Source: Xylogone sp. PMI_703 (Eukaryota; Ascomycota; Leotiomycetes). Taken from it: DNA of 64,000 nt. The notes below the pieces were generated by a model. It worked only from the letters and a program-made list of their open reading frames with translations. It made no database searches and was not told the DNA's origin. Every line of letters begins with the position of its first letter. The stretch's first letter is position 1. Location of the stretch: positions 2,542,001 to 2,606,000 of the forward strand of contig JAJTUQ010000001.1 of the NCBI GenBank assembly GCA_021399445.1. The letters run 5' to 3'. Of the stretch, positions 1 through 10,625 are shown one piece after another. A program made the position numbers and the translations under genes.

Positions 1-587
1 TGGACGGCGTAGCTAGAACACATGGTTCATCTACGGTTCTCTTAGCCACTGAAGGTAAAACATATGTTGGTGTATAAACTGTAGCGGTTTCGGATGGACT
101 GGCGGTTTCGATTACTGTGATGCTGACCGTGACGACTGGTGTTGAGGTTATGAACTGAGTTGATATTTGGTCTTCAGTTGACGTTTCATATGCAGTTGAT
201 ATTTCCACGTCTGTCTCCGTAGTAAACAAAGTCGAGGTTGTGACCATACTTTCAATAGCTGTCAACGTCTGAGAAGAAACGGCAACAGCATAGATGGTTT
301 TGGTGCTCGTGACGGTACTATGGAAAGATTAGTGGGGCGTAAATCTGGACATAGGGAATAGTTCCATACACAGCTGGCGGAGATGCAAAAACTTTGCCAA
401 TTACTGACACGATATTCTTCTCGCAATCGGCTCTGGCAGAATTGAAGAGCTTCGTGCCATTAGCTGCACCAGCAACGGCTTGTTCTAGAAATGGTTTATG
501 AGAGTCTGAACTAGCTTTCGTAAAGAATAAAATGGGCCATACCGCAAGTGCTGTTAAAAATGGCGCGATGCTGCATAGAAGCCGCAT
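1..587 (-). CDS. Thr/Ser-rich secretory-type protein, C-terminal part beyond window edge
   Basis: Function is not recognised. Two exons can be read: 370-587 and 1-317, joined across a 52-nt intron (318-369; GTATGG donor, CACTAATC branch, CCATAG acceptor) that keeps phase. Residues 1-22 (MRLLCSIAPFLTALAVWPIL...) form a hydrophobic signal-like segment. A short globular stretch with NGT and two cysteines follows, then a long Thr/Ser/Val-rich region with repeated TST, TETxVE and STxVVT patterns. That composition is typical of O-glycosylated fungal cell-wall or secreted proteins. The gene continues off the left edge, so its length and any GPI signal are unknown. Another ATG at 636 begins an equally signal-like stretch (MRFTSFGAVLGFVF) in a different frame; I saw no clean intron joining it to the body. 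Confidence 0.55.
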
Positions 588-2586
588 TTACAGTGAAGAC
601 AAAGCCCAAAACAGCCCCAAACGATGTGAACCTCATGTTGATGTTAAAAGAGTGACTGAACTGAAAAACACGTAACGAGTGACGAAAACACAACAACAAG
701 CTGAAGAGCAGTGATAGTGAGAGACAGAAAGAAAAAAGAGGTGGTAATTAATACATCCTTCAAACACCTGGCCCCTGCGGTTTTGTTGCTGCTAAAGATT
801 GAAGCGTAGAAGTAGTCTAGATGCTGCGGGCACCGCTAACTAGTATGACCTTCAGCTCCAAACATGTGTGATGGCGCTCGAATTGCAAAGCCACGGCGCT
901 TTTGTGGGCGTTGTCTCTCCTTTTCAGGGTAGAAAGGCGCACAGTGTTCTGCTGCTGGCATCTGTGTTTGACCTACGTCTCATGTGCTCCACTATAAAGA
1001 TGGATGATATGACTCGTACTCGCCGTGGAGGGCAGTGGAAGATTTGTAGGTATCGGCATCTCCGTCATGTTGCGTAGAAGTTGGATATGTTTCCCATAGG
1101 AGATACCGGAATTGAAAACACAATTTTGCTTTTCTATCGCATTTGTTAGTCTGGTTGTTTAAGCTTGAAGGCTGCAAAAGCGGGTAGCGCTTATTGAGTG
1201 TGGGTTTCGATAGTTGATTCGATATTTCCAAAAGTAGAATAGGCCTCGTTCCGGACCTGGATAAGCGCAAAATTGGGGAGATATGGACGAATGGTAAATT
1301 CGCAAATACCGTGCGGGGCCCATTATCGGGGCTTGCTGGATTAACTAGAGGTAACCGCTTTCCAGCAAATGATCTAGACCTAAGGTCTGTCTATTGGTTG
1401 GTTGAACGAGCTTGACCAACCCTGACTTGATTTCATTTGGCACCGTGCTGGACCTTAGGAAAATGGACCCAAACAATCGACGTCAAGGAACAGGTCTCAA
1501 AAAGAACTATTAAACCGCGATCCACTCTCCTTACTCCCAATTGGAATGCTCTACGCTTCCCGAACAATTACCCTTGGTTGAATAGTGGGCATTTCCCCTG
1601 ACTAGACCATATTCAAAGAATTTCATCACGCGATCTTTATTGCAGCTTCGATAAGCAGACGCAAATGTGTAGAATTCATGCTTAAATAACTCTTGAATTG
1701 TCTCATACTATACTTAAAGGTACTCAATCTACTCATATCATGGCACTTCCAATCCAATATTTGTCACGATAATTTATCAATAAGCATAGTACTCAGCTCT
1801 ATCCACTATGCTTGTTTGTGCCTTAGAATCATACTGTATCCGTTTATGTATTTCAAAGCTACTTTCATTTAGCTTATTTTTATGACTTCTTATGGCCTCA
1901 CATATAGCTCCCTGTGAGAATGCCCCTCTGAAAGTCGTCCACTTGATGGAAGTCACCATGTAGCGCAATTCAGACTTAGGTGTAGTTTAGCGGATATATA
2001 TTTGCTTTGTGTCCTACACAACCATTGAATATTTCTAAGTGGCTCTGGTAGAATTACGGGCTTGTAGCATCACGATGAACTATTCCTTCCCAGCTACCTA
2101 CATAAAGCTACCCCACCTATACGTGCAGATCAAGGTAGTTGCATGGCAAATTGAGTTGCCATGAGAGTTGGTTTGCGTTATGATTTACTTAGAAAGGTAT
2201 AGAGATAGCTCTAATTCGGAATCACTTGATGGCTGCTGTACTCCCTGCGCCTTTGTCCGTCTTGTCGTGAGGCTAGCGGGTGTGCGCGCGATAGCACAAG
2301 ATAAAATACCCATATCGGAAATACAATAGGTTCTTATTGAGCGGGGAAGTGCCCCCCATTCTTATATCAACACTTATAGGTTGATCTTCTTGAAAACCAG
2401 TGCTTAAATGATGCACACACAACTTAGCCAGTAATTACGGTCTGCATGACGGTGCTGGGGTGAAAGTAGAACTCTATTTGAGCATAACAGATTCTTCTTA
2501 ACCCTTCGACTCATAAGTGATATAAACACTTCAATCTTATTCTAATAACAGGACTTTTAGAGCATCACTAAAAATTCTTCGTCACT
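588..2586. other. Intergenic, no gene seen
   Basis: About 2 kb with only short frames that lack recognisable motifs or fungal splice structure. The last 200 bases should hold the promoter of the SDR gene starting at 2587. Nothing else could be supported. Confidence 0.6.
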
Positions 2587-3659
2587 ATGGCAAGCAGCGC
2601 TACTGTTTCTAAGGCAGTTGTGGAAGATGCCAATGATTTCAAGTCACGAAGTATTCAGGAGTTGATGTCATTAAAAGGAAGAGTCACTGTGATTACTGGT
2701 AATGAGCCCTTCAACCCTAACTACCTAACTCCCACTAATTCTCCTAGGCGGTGCTCGAGGAATTGGTTTAGCTCTTGCCAGAGGTGCAGTGGAATTGGGT
2801 AGTGATATTGCAATAATTGACATTCTAGACGAGCCTCGCGATGAGCTCTTAGAGCTTGAGAATCATCTAGGAGTTCGTGCGAAATACTATAGGTTTGGTC
2901 TCTGCCTTTTGTTATGTGAATTGACTGTGCTTGCACCCCGCTAACTAGCCTATTAGAACCGACGTAACCAACCTTGACCAGCTAACGGACAGCTTCGATA
3001 GGATCAACAGTGATTTCGGTCAAATTGACAACTGGTAAGCAGGCAGTGCACAGTCAAGATTTATCCGTGACTAAAAGAAGCAATAGTATTACAGCAGCTG
3101 GGATTTGCATTGATAAGCCATTTCTTGATCATAACTGGGAGGAGAGTTCTAGGATTCTAAACATCAATGTGAGCCTAGCATACATTTTTATAATCACTCC
3201 TTAGTTCAACTTGTAACTAATCCTTGAAAGGTTCTGGGGACAACATTTACTGCCCAGTTAGCAGCCAAGAGTATGCAACAGCAAAAGCGAGGCGGTAGCA
3301 TCGTTATGATTGCTTCTGTAGTAGCTTATAGTCCTGTACCTGCACGACGGCTATCAGTATACGCAGCATCAAAGGGAGCAGTCAAGGCATTAATGGAAAA
3401 CCTCGCTGTAGAGCTAGCTCCTCTTGGAATACGCGTCAATTCTATATCACCTGGGTTCATTTCCACTGAGATGACTATGGACGTAGCTAACCAAGACCCA
3501 AATCTTTGGACTGTTTTCAATAAATCGGCTCCCTTGGGGCGCATCGGTAATAGAGGAGATCTGAAGGGCATCGTTGCATACTTGTTGAGTGATGCTGCGG
3601 CTTTCACAACAGGCACTGATGTCTTTGTAGATGGTGGTTTACATTTGGGTAATATTTGA
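2587..3659 (+). CDS. Classical short-chain dehydrogenase/reductase
   Basis: Five exons (2587-2698, 2748-2892, 2957-3034, 3087-3168, 3231-3659) give a 281-aa SDR; all four introns keep frame. The cofactor motif is created across intron 1 and reads TGGARGIG near residue 40. The catalytic core is SIVMIASVV (Ser) followed by YAASK (Tyr/Lys). The C-terminal PGFISTEM and DVFVDGG segments are typical of the classical family, whose members use NAD(P)H to oxidise or reduce alcohols and ketones. The protein is full length with all catalytic residues present. The substrate cannot be told: it resembles sugar-alcohol and polyol reductases as well as many others. It stands alone, with the metacaspase convergent downstream, and there is no sign that it belongs to the metabolite cluster 15 kb away. 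Confidence 0.88.
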
Positions 3660-4026
3660 TAGAGCTCGCATATCTTAATTTAAAACTGGTGAAAATCATG
3701 ACATAATAAGCCAAGCCAAGATTAACAGGACCGTCGGTGATTTATAACGCAGCAAGTCAAATGTGCGATAATTCTGTGTTATGCAGTTATCTGTCTATCT
3801 AGTAAGACAGTATGTAACGCCTGTGAGAAATTTTCTCTGTAATAGATTATCAGTAGAGTAAAATATACGTGTGCTAAAAGATTCGCAGTAAAGAGCTAAG
3901 CTCTTATTTCTGATAGACTGTGTTGTGTGATCTCACATATTCATGTTATTCATAAGCATAATTCACGTAAGTAATGCAGATAGGCTCTTTATATCTAACG
4001 AAATGACATAGCCGTGCCAAACTAGC
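3660..4026. other. Convergent intergenic spacer
   Basis: AT-rich 367-bp gap between the 3' ends of the SDR and the metacaspase. It presumably holds both 3' untranslated regions; no gene is visible. Confidence 0.6.
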
Positions 4027-5068
4027 TCACAGCAACAAGGGCTGGTTAAGATCCATCTCCAGTCCAACAGAAAGCTGAGGTACTTGAGTGTAGTTAGACT
4101 GCTTTAAAGCCCCGCGAGTCTGAGCAAGTGCCTGAAGAATAGTCAGAATAAGCCTTCTGGTTTATATGAGCATGGGGCTACTAACATCAAGATAGGACAC
4201 ATTGGGATTATGCCTCATGATCTCTAAGAAGGCCCAGGACATCGCACCCTCACTTGTACCAGCAATTGAAGCATCAGCACTGGTCTGATCGTCCCTACAG
4301 CCGGAAAACATCGTCACCATCTTATGCTCGCGTGAATATGCCTCGAAATTGTCATCTTCATCTAGACCCGCCGGTCTGGCTTCACCCATATGTTTAAAAC
4401 TACGAAAAAAAGAGGTCGCGCCGGCATAGAGATCTTGTGCCTCTGACATCTTGTCGAAACTAAACCCTCTGGTAAAGAGATCGTTGGCTTCATGTAGGAG
4501 ATGCATGCCTTCCTTTATGTTATCCATGAGGTTGATGTTTCCTTCATCGTCACTACGATAGACAAAAGGTAGACCAAGAGCAGATCCCGAGTGACAACAG
4601 TCTAGAATGGCAAATAGAGTACTGTTAGGGGGCATCCGAGATACCAAGTGCTCATGTAGTGTATCGCTGTCTAGCTGTCCCATTGTCTCAAAATCCACTG
4701 GGCAAATGGTATCAAGAATACCAGAAGGATGGTTTCCGGTAGGATCTCTAACCTGACCCCCATGACCTGAATAATGGAAGAAGTTGGTTGTGCCCGGTTC
4801 ACTGACAAGCCAATCAATGGCAGCCTTGGCGGGGTGAATATCAATATAGCAACACAGGATGGGGAAAGCTTACCAGCACGTTGTGTCCTGTCGGATAATA
4901 AGGACCGTCCCGGTCATCGCGGAGGATTACTTGGCTCGTTGGATCATCAGAGTAGCCCTGGTAGCTGAGAAATTCCGCCACGTTTTCAACATCTTGGTGG
5001 CATCCTCGGAGTTCGTGGTCGCTGCCGATATAGTTGATGCCAATAAGCAGCGACTTCTTACGGGACAT
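4027..5068 (-). CDS. Metacaspase (type I-like) without prodomain
   Basis: Caspase-fold cysteine protease with Arg/Lys specificity in this family, linked to stress and cell-death responses. Three exons (4874-5068, 4186-4824, 4027-4131) encode 312 aa. The p20 region begins at once with KKSLLIGINYIGSDHEL. The catalytic His lies in FHYSGHGGQV and the catalytic Cys in LDCCHSGSALG. The last exon gives the conserved family tail (ALKQSNYTQVPQLSVG), which confirms the final intron. Fungal type I metacaspases usually carry a Pro/Gln/Tyr-rich N-terminal prodomain of about 80-120 residues before this point. Here an in-frame TGA lies two codons upstream of the chosen ATG, so the prodomain is either missing or in an unseen upstream exon. 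Confidence 0.85.
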
Positions 5069-5763
5069 GGCTCAGAGACACGTTTAGGAATATCTTGATG
5101 GTATGATAAGCAAGCCAAGAGTCGGGGGCGATCTAGGATTGGCCGTACAGTACTGAGAGCTTGAGTAGGAGAAAGAGCAGGAACCGGTTGACCGCCGTTA
5201 TGAGGCATCATCGGCAGGGGTTTTCACGTGCTTACGCAAAGTGAAACAAGCGCCTCTTTTCAACAGATAATTGTCACACGCCAATCCTAACATAAAGAAA
5301 ATCCGTTTCCGTTCGGGAAGGTGAGCAGAGCTGCTTTATCAGTGGTTTGGGGCGAGTTAAGGGTGAGCAAGGTGAAGAAGGGTGAGTCGAAGGTGACCGG
5401 TTCGGGTTCCTCGGCTATAACTGCCCTTAGCTAGGCAGAAAGAGAAACAAATCTGTCAGAAATTTCTTTGGAGCCGATTTTTGAACCCCGTCAAGTAGCC
5501 GCATAAACAAAATGCGTTTAATGTCGCGAATTATTCGTCTTTAATCTGTTAATATTGTTGATGGGCCACGATTAGAGTGGGTGTTTCAGGCTGTGCGAGC
5601 GCCGAAACTTCACCTTGTGTCCACTGTACGGTCAGATTATCTTCCATATTTACCTTTATAATTTAAGCTGCTACACACTCTGTCAGCTTTACTTGCGTTG
5701 TTAGCATTTATCAAGATTTCATAAATTCATTCTATCCCATCCTTACTAACTTATAACCTGCAG
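5069..5763. other. Intergenic region upstream of metacaspase and NLR remnant
   Basis: About 700 bp between divergent units. It contains GGTGAG-rich short direct repeats around 5320-5400 and a pyrimidine-rich stretch with ACTAAC followed by CTGCAG at 5745-5763. The latter looks like the 3' end of an intron leading into the NLR remnant. No convincing first exon was found. Confidence 0.45.
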
Positions 5764-6957
5764 AGATGGGCAATATGCTGTATTGAAGAAGCATGATGAC
5801 CTGAAGGAGGAAAGCAAGTCAATGACAGCGGATCTAAGTCAGGAGATTAATAACATCTACAGAGCATTAAACTCGATTCAAATATCTCAGAATTTGATGA
5901 ATAGTAAACCTAAGTTAGATATGTTGTCCCAAATCCTACGAGAATCGTATTCGGCCACTGTTAGTATCTCTAAGGAGTTGGAGATTCTCCAAAGCTTGCA
6001 TTATAAGTCGATAATGGCCCGGCATTCCAAGATTGTAGCAGCGTATAAGAAGACCTTTGAATGGATCTTCGACGCAGAAAACTTACCTCCGTGTGATTTT
6101 CGATCAAAAATCGGATTTAGTAAATGGTTACGGTGCCAGAATGGAATATTTTGGGTTTCTGGAAAAGCTGGGTTGGGAAAATCCACTTTAATGAAATATA
6201 TATCAGATGATTTAAGGATGATGACGAGTCTTTATGATTGGGCTGGTATTTCCAATATATTTACTGCTAGCTTCTATTTCTGGAATGCGGGAACAGATAT
6301 GCAAAAATCACAGCAGGGTTTTCTTCAGTCAATGCTGTTCGAGATCTTGAGTAATGTCCCAAACTAATACCTAAGGTCTGCCAATCACGTTGGAACCAGA
6401 TCCAGTCTCGGGAAAGCGATGCTAAAAGGCAAATCAGCGGGCAATCCAAGGGGTTATTAGAGGTCTCCGCGGTTAGTCTTGAATGTAAAGCTGAGATAAA
6501 CACTGTCGATTTTCTTCATCGAACAGTACGCGAATTTTTGAAAACGCCAAGCATGCGCTCTATGCTCCAAGCAATGACGCCCAGTGAATACAATGCGTGC
6601 TTCTTCCTGAGTCGAGCCCTCTTGTCAAACTTGAAAATCACGCAGGACATAAACAATGTTGACAGCGAGTATGAGACTCCAAACACCATACTAGAGTATG
6701 CGCGCGAGGCAGAGGAACAACTCGGAGTGGCGGATATTGCTATGCACGATGAATTGAAGCGAAGTTGCAAGGTCCGATTTCGTTTATTTCTGACAGACGA
6801 ATATGGTTTTCTGAAGCATACGATAGAAAAAAAACTACTTCAGTATATTGAATATAAATTGAATCAGCGACCATCGCTTCTTCCTTCCGAAAGAGGCAGC
6901 TTGCTACGGTTGACTATTCTAACACTCGCTCGGAAACTCTCACCTATTTTGAATTAA
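5764..6957 (+). pseudogene. Decayed NACHT-type NLR (STAND NTPase) gene
   Basis: Remnant of a fungal NLR-like signal-transducing ATPase, a family tied to heterokaryon incompatibility and innate recognition. The first block (5764-6366) has a helical N-terminal part, the family signature MxxRHSKI...TFEWIF, and a Walker A (WVSGKAGLGKST). It stops at TAA 6364-6366. A single-base frame change then leads into a second open block (about 6358-6957) with LIPKVCQSRW, GLLEV, VDFLHRTVREFL and the C-terminal region. Intact relatives have about 250 residues between the LIP.VC..RW and GLLEV motifs, including Walker B (DGLDE) and the winged-helix part; these are absent here. The gene therefore has an internal deletion plus a frameshift and cannot give a working NACHT ATPase. 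Its 3' end is duplicated elsewhere in the window. Confidence 0.75.
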
Positions 6958-7400
6958 ATAATTTCGATGTAACAAACCTTCGAATATCTAACTATTTTTC
7001 GCATATTTAGCTACCTTGTAATAGTCAGACTGTAGAATAATGTATTCAGTTACAACTAACTCAAAACAAAGAGGTAATTGACGGCTAAAGCTCGACGGAT
7101 TTGACAGTCGGCCTTAGGCACTTAACCCTTGCAAGGCTTTGTTCACAGGGTCTTAGGCCTACAGTATGGGCTGCACAGTACAGTATGGGCTGCACAGTAC
7201 AGTATGGGCTGCACAGTACAGTATGGGCTGCACAGTACAGTATGGGCTGCACAGTACAGTATGGGCTGCACAGTACAGTATGGGCTGCACAGTACAGTAT
7301 GGGCTGCACAGTACAGTATGGGCTGCACAGTACAGTATGGGCTGCACAGTACAGTATGGGCTGCACAGTATCGCCAACGCCCTACGGTCGTTGGCTCCTG
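6905..7400 (+). repeat. Repeat unit A: NLR 3' end plus downstream satellite
   Basis: From the last codons of the NLR remnant through TCAGACTGTA, CTCAAAACAAAGAG, GCAAGGCTTT and TTAGGCCTACAGTATGGGCT, and on to CGCCAACGCCCTACGG, this stretch is matched in order by an inverted diverged copy at about 59541-59915. A shorter copy of its right end lies at 58077-58121, and a copy of its left end at about 59297-59330. The match was found by reading both strands. Confidence 0.75.
7161..7369. repeat. Perfect 19-bp tandem array, 11 copies
   Basis: Eleven identical head-to-tail copies of a 19-bp unit (acagtatgggctgcacagt) fill exactly 209 bp. Because 19 is not a multiple of 3, every frame on both strands reads through as the same 19-residue pattern, producing several false open frames. 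The unit is partly palindromic (ACTGTGCAG against CTGCACAGT). Lack of any divergence between copies implies recent expansion. Confidence 0.95.
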
Positions 7401-8271
7401 TAGCCTGTATAGAGTAACTTATACCATAACACCTCCTATATTAGAAATTAGATCTAAGGTTATAATGTAATTGATCAGTACAGATTACTCTGATTAAATA
7501 TAAATTTATATAAGTGCTTACAGTTGTGTTGTGCGCATTTTCTCCGGTATCGGACAAATTGGTGTGCATTTAAGTGTACCCTTAATTGATAGTGGTTGTG
7601 GCGCGAGTGGCACCCGGGCCAGCTGTAGTTGAGGAGAGGCGAGGGTGAGTAGAGCGGCGAGTAGTCACGTGCGTTATCACTTGGCTCACACATGTCAAGG
7701 ATTATGGCGCAGTGGTTAGGCTGGAGTGCATATAAATTGTATGGTATAGTGACTCTATGAACTGCTAGTTACAATGTTCTGTGTAAACCCCTTAAATCTC
7801 TGCTCGGCTAGCCCTTTAGTGCCTATTACATAAGCACTATTTCTGACAACACATAACTACAACGATGTGAAGATTAGCATAATTCAGCACGTTTTCTCGA
7901 CTAAAGAGGGGCTCTATGAGATTCGCCGATCCTTTGATGTTACATGACATTTTCAAAGCTTCCGTTCAGCAAAATAACCTATTGCTATTGATGTCTCTTA
8001 CGGAGATTCTGCTGTTTTATGAGCCATGTTCTGCTGCTATATTTAGCATTGTAAAAAGGGCTACTCTACTGTAATACGATAGATTGCTTTTATAATGCCT
8101 GCATTTGTGGCTTCCCCACCCAGTCGTGACATGTGGTCGCGGTTTCTCAACACACTGGTATTCAATGATTAGAGAGCCCGGTTTCAAATATAAGTTTCTA
8201 AGGGTGCATTTGATTGCCAAGTCGCTATTTATACTTTATCTCCCTTTTTTCGGGGTTCGAAATCGATATGC
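7401..8271. other. Intergenic, no gene seen
   Basis: About 870 bp of AT-rich sequence between the satellite and the 3' end of the transporter gene. Short frames here have no recognisable motif. Confidence 0.6.
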
Positions 8272-10135
8272 TCAACCTCCCATGCTTTTTTCATCCCGCG
8301 TCTCTGCCGCTTTCTTAACATCTCTTCTGTGAAGGAACTGTCCAAGCATGAAGATTGTCCAGTATGTACAGACAAAGACGGTATTTACAATATATCCTTT
8401 CTTCCATTTAGGCGCTAGAGCATGATTAGATTCTCTTAGTGATCAGCAGAAAATTAGGGACTTACCTTCAAGTACGGGAAAGACGGTGATAGGATAAAAA
8501 GAAAAGAAGGCCCATCCTACAGTCATCTAAAATAAAATATTAGATCTAGGAATGCTTATACGTGTACTACCCGCGAATTTCTCCACTTACCATTGCTCCT
8601 GTTGTGAATGCTCTTGCCTCAGCGTCATCTTTCATGACTATATTTACCCAAGGAAATAAGATTGGCGTAACCGCAGATGTTAGCCCAAGAAGCAAATTTG
8701 CGGTAACTAAGATCAGACTCGTTAGTTACACTCTCTTCTAACTGGGCAAGGTAGGAAAGATTAAGGAATTCAGTTCGTACAATGGAGACCGACTGGAACG
8801 TCCCATGCCAGAAGAACAAGATTACAAAACAAAAGAATTGCGGAAACAACGGAGAATACAATCCATAGAGGATAGATCATGCATAGTGACGTTGCAAGGA
8901 TAGCTGAGATGATGGCAAACCCTTGAACTGCTGTGGGAATTGTATTAATCTGGGCAACCGTATATGTCCCATGCTTCGTAGCTTCATCCTTGAGCCACAA
9001 TGCCATCTGCCCTGACGGATAAGATGAGCATTGGAAGCTAGAAATATTAGTAATGATGCAGTGGATTCATGACAATTGATCTCACAAGACATAAGTGAGG
9101 ACAGCAACGTAGAAATGCCATCTCGTGAAGACCCTTCTCAGCATAGCCTTCCCAATTCTTTTGCTCGGCTTAACACCGTCATCTACCATGCGCTTCCGTG
9201 CCAATTCGTGCTCAGCATCGGTCATATACCAAGGTTTTTTGCTTGATGGTAAACCGGGAAAGATGAAGAAACCAGCTAGCGCAATTGGCATGCTGATACA
9301 GCCGTCAATTATAAACAACCAGCGCCAACCAGCCAACCCGCGCACACCGTTGAGGTTGTTGTAGGCTGCTGCTTGTAGATAGCCACCAAACATGGAGCCG
9401 GCATTGCTCGACACGTACCATACTCCAGCGCGCTTGAACAGTTCGTCTGCACGATACCACGACGAGAGAACATACAGCGATCCTGTAGAAGCAGGAGTCT
9501 CGAGAATGCCCAAAAGAAATCGTAGACCATAAATATCATGCTCATTACGCAGACGACATTGAATGAAGGTCAAAGCTGACCACGCAACTTCCATCGTCGG
9601 AACATACCACCGTGCGAGATTGGGGCGGGATAGTAGCATCATCGATGGGATCTCAAATAGCAGATAACCAACGTTGTAGAAAGTGCCAAATAAGGAATAT
9701 CTTTCATTAATCTGAGTGAGACTGTACTTCTGGGCGATATCCAGTTGCGCGTGTATGGGACTTACTGGTTACCATTCAGATGAAGCTCTTCCCTCATACC
9801 GGACACATATGCATTATTGATGTTACCTGAATCGAGCCATTTGAGAAAGACTTGGTAAAGATGGTTAGTACAAGATTCAATCGTAATGCGAGAGGTAAGA
9901 TACTCATCTTAACTTCGCAGAATGGTTGGTACTTACACATCAAACAGCAAAATGGAATGAGCATCCAATCAATCTTTCTGAGGAGCCGGCGCTCTTCATC
10001 CGAGTAATGGCTAGGATACCAATCAAACATGTATAGCCAAGCCTTCCATAGTGCACGCTCTGGTGGTGCAGTCCCCGAAGTTGCGGTGGGCACCTCTTCG
10101 GTATCAGCCGTCGCTGACTCAGCATTGGCAGTCAT
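8272..10135 (-). CDS. MFS transporter, anion:cation symporter (Dal5/Liz1/Seo1-like)
   Basis: Seven exons (9937-10135, 9766-9850, 9086-9700, 8781-9037, 8591-8706, 8466-8526, 8272-8414) give 491 aa, and all introns keep phase. After a hydrophilic N-terminus the protein shows the family signatures [20 protein letters not shown] helix 1, [53 protein letters not shown], and the loop [15 protein letters not shown]. About twelve membrane helices are expected. These plasma-membrane H+ symporters import carboxylates such as pantothenate, allantoate or nicotinate. Its neighbours are a GH88 enzyme, a DUF2264 protein and a regulator, so uptake of uronic acids or oligo-uronides is a reasonable inference. 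The conserved C-terminal exon ([14 protein letters not shown]) supports a complete gene. Confidence 0.88.
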
Positions 10136-10625
10136 GATGAGATTTACCGCAGATGCGAATTGCGAAGATTTGGTTCCTCATTCCATGTGCGTGTATAGTC
10201 AGGTTTCTTAAATAGCTGTTGGAGTGTATACATGCCATGCTACCATGCAATGCTGGATAGTTCCCCGCCCTAGGGAAAAAGCTGGGGAAGAACTAAGTGG
10301 AGTGGTCGGATAACGGGGTATTGGCAGCGGAGGAACTTGAGCGGAAGAAGTCACTTCCATCAAATAACCAAGGAGTGGTAATGCAGGATCATAAATGAAA
10401 TTGAGAATGAGAATACAAAGCTTAAGATGCAGGATAAGAAGCATTAGCTACTCGCTAGAAATATTTGTTAAGCCAGAACTGATCCGGAATGAGACTTGTT
10501 CTCTTCCGCTTTCGGTCCTATCCAACCTCGAGGGAGCTGGCAATACAAAATAACTACGAATTGGACAGACAATATTGACGATTCTATACACGATAAATTT
10601 CACAGATATAGCGACAAGAATTACG
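10136..10625. promoter_or_regulatory. Divergent promoter region, MFS transporter and GH88 gene
   Basis: This 490-bp spacer separates two genes transcribed away from each other, so it should hold both promoters and may allow coordinated control of import and hydrolysis. I did not identify a definite operator. Confidence 0.45.

Noticed and set aside
868..1270. Short frames on both strands
   Set aside because: Under 100 residues, overlapping each other, no motif or splice signals; treated as chance frames.
7161..7369. Possible CRISPR-like array
   Set aside because: The copies are contiguous with no spacers, and the organism is a fungus. It is a simple satellite.
7085..7470. Several overlapping long open frames on both strands with a repeating 19-residue pattern
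   Set aside because: They arise because a 19-bp repeat has no stop in any frame. There is no sign of coding constraint.
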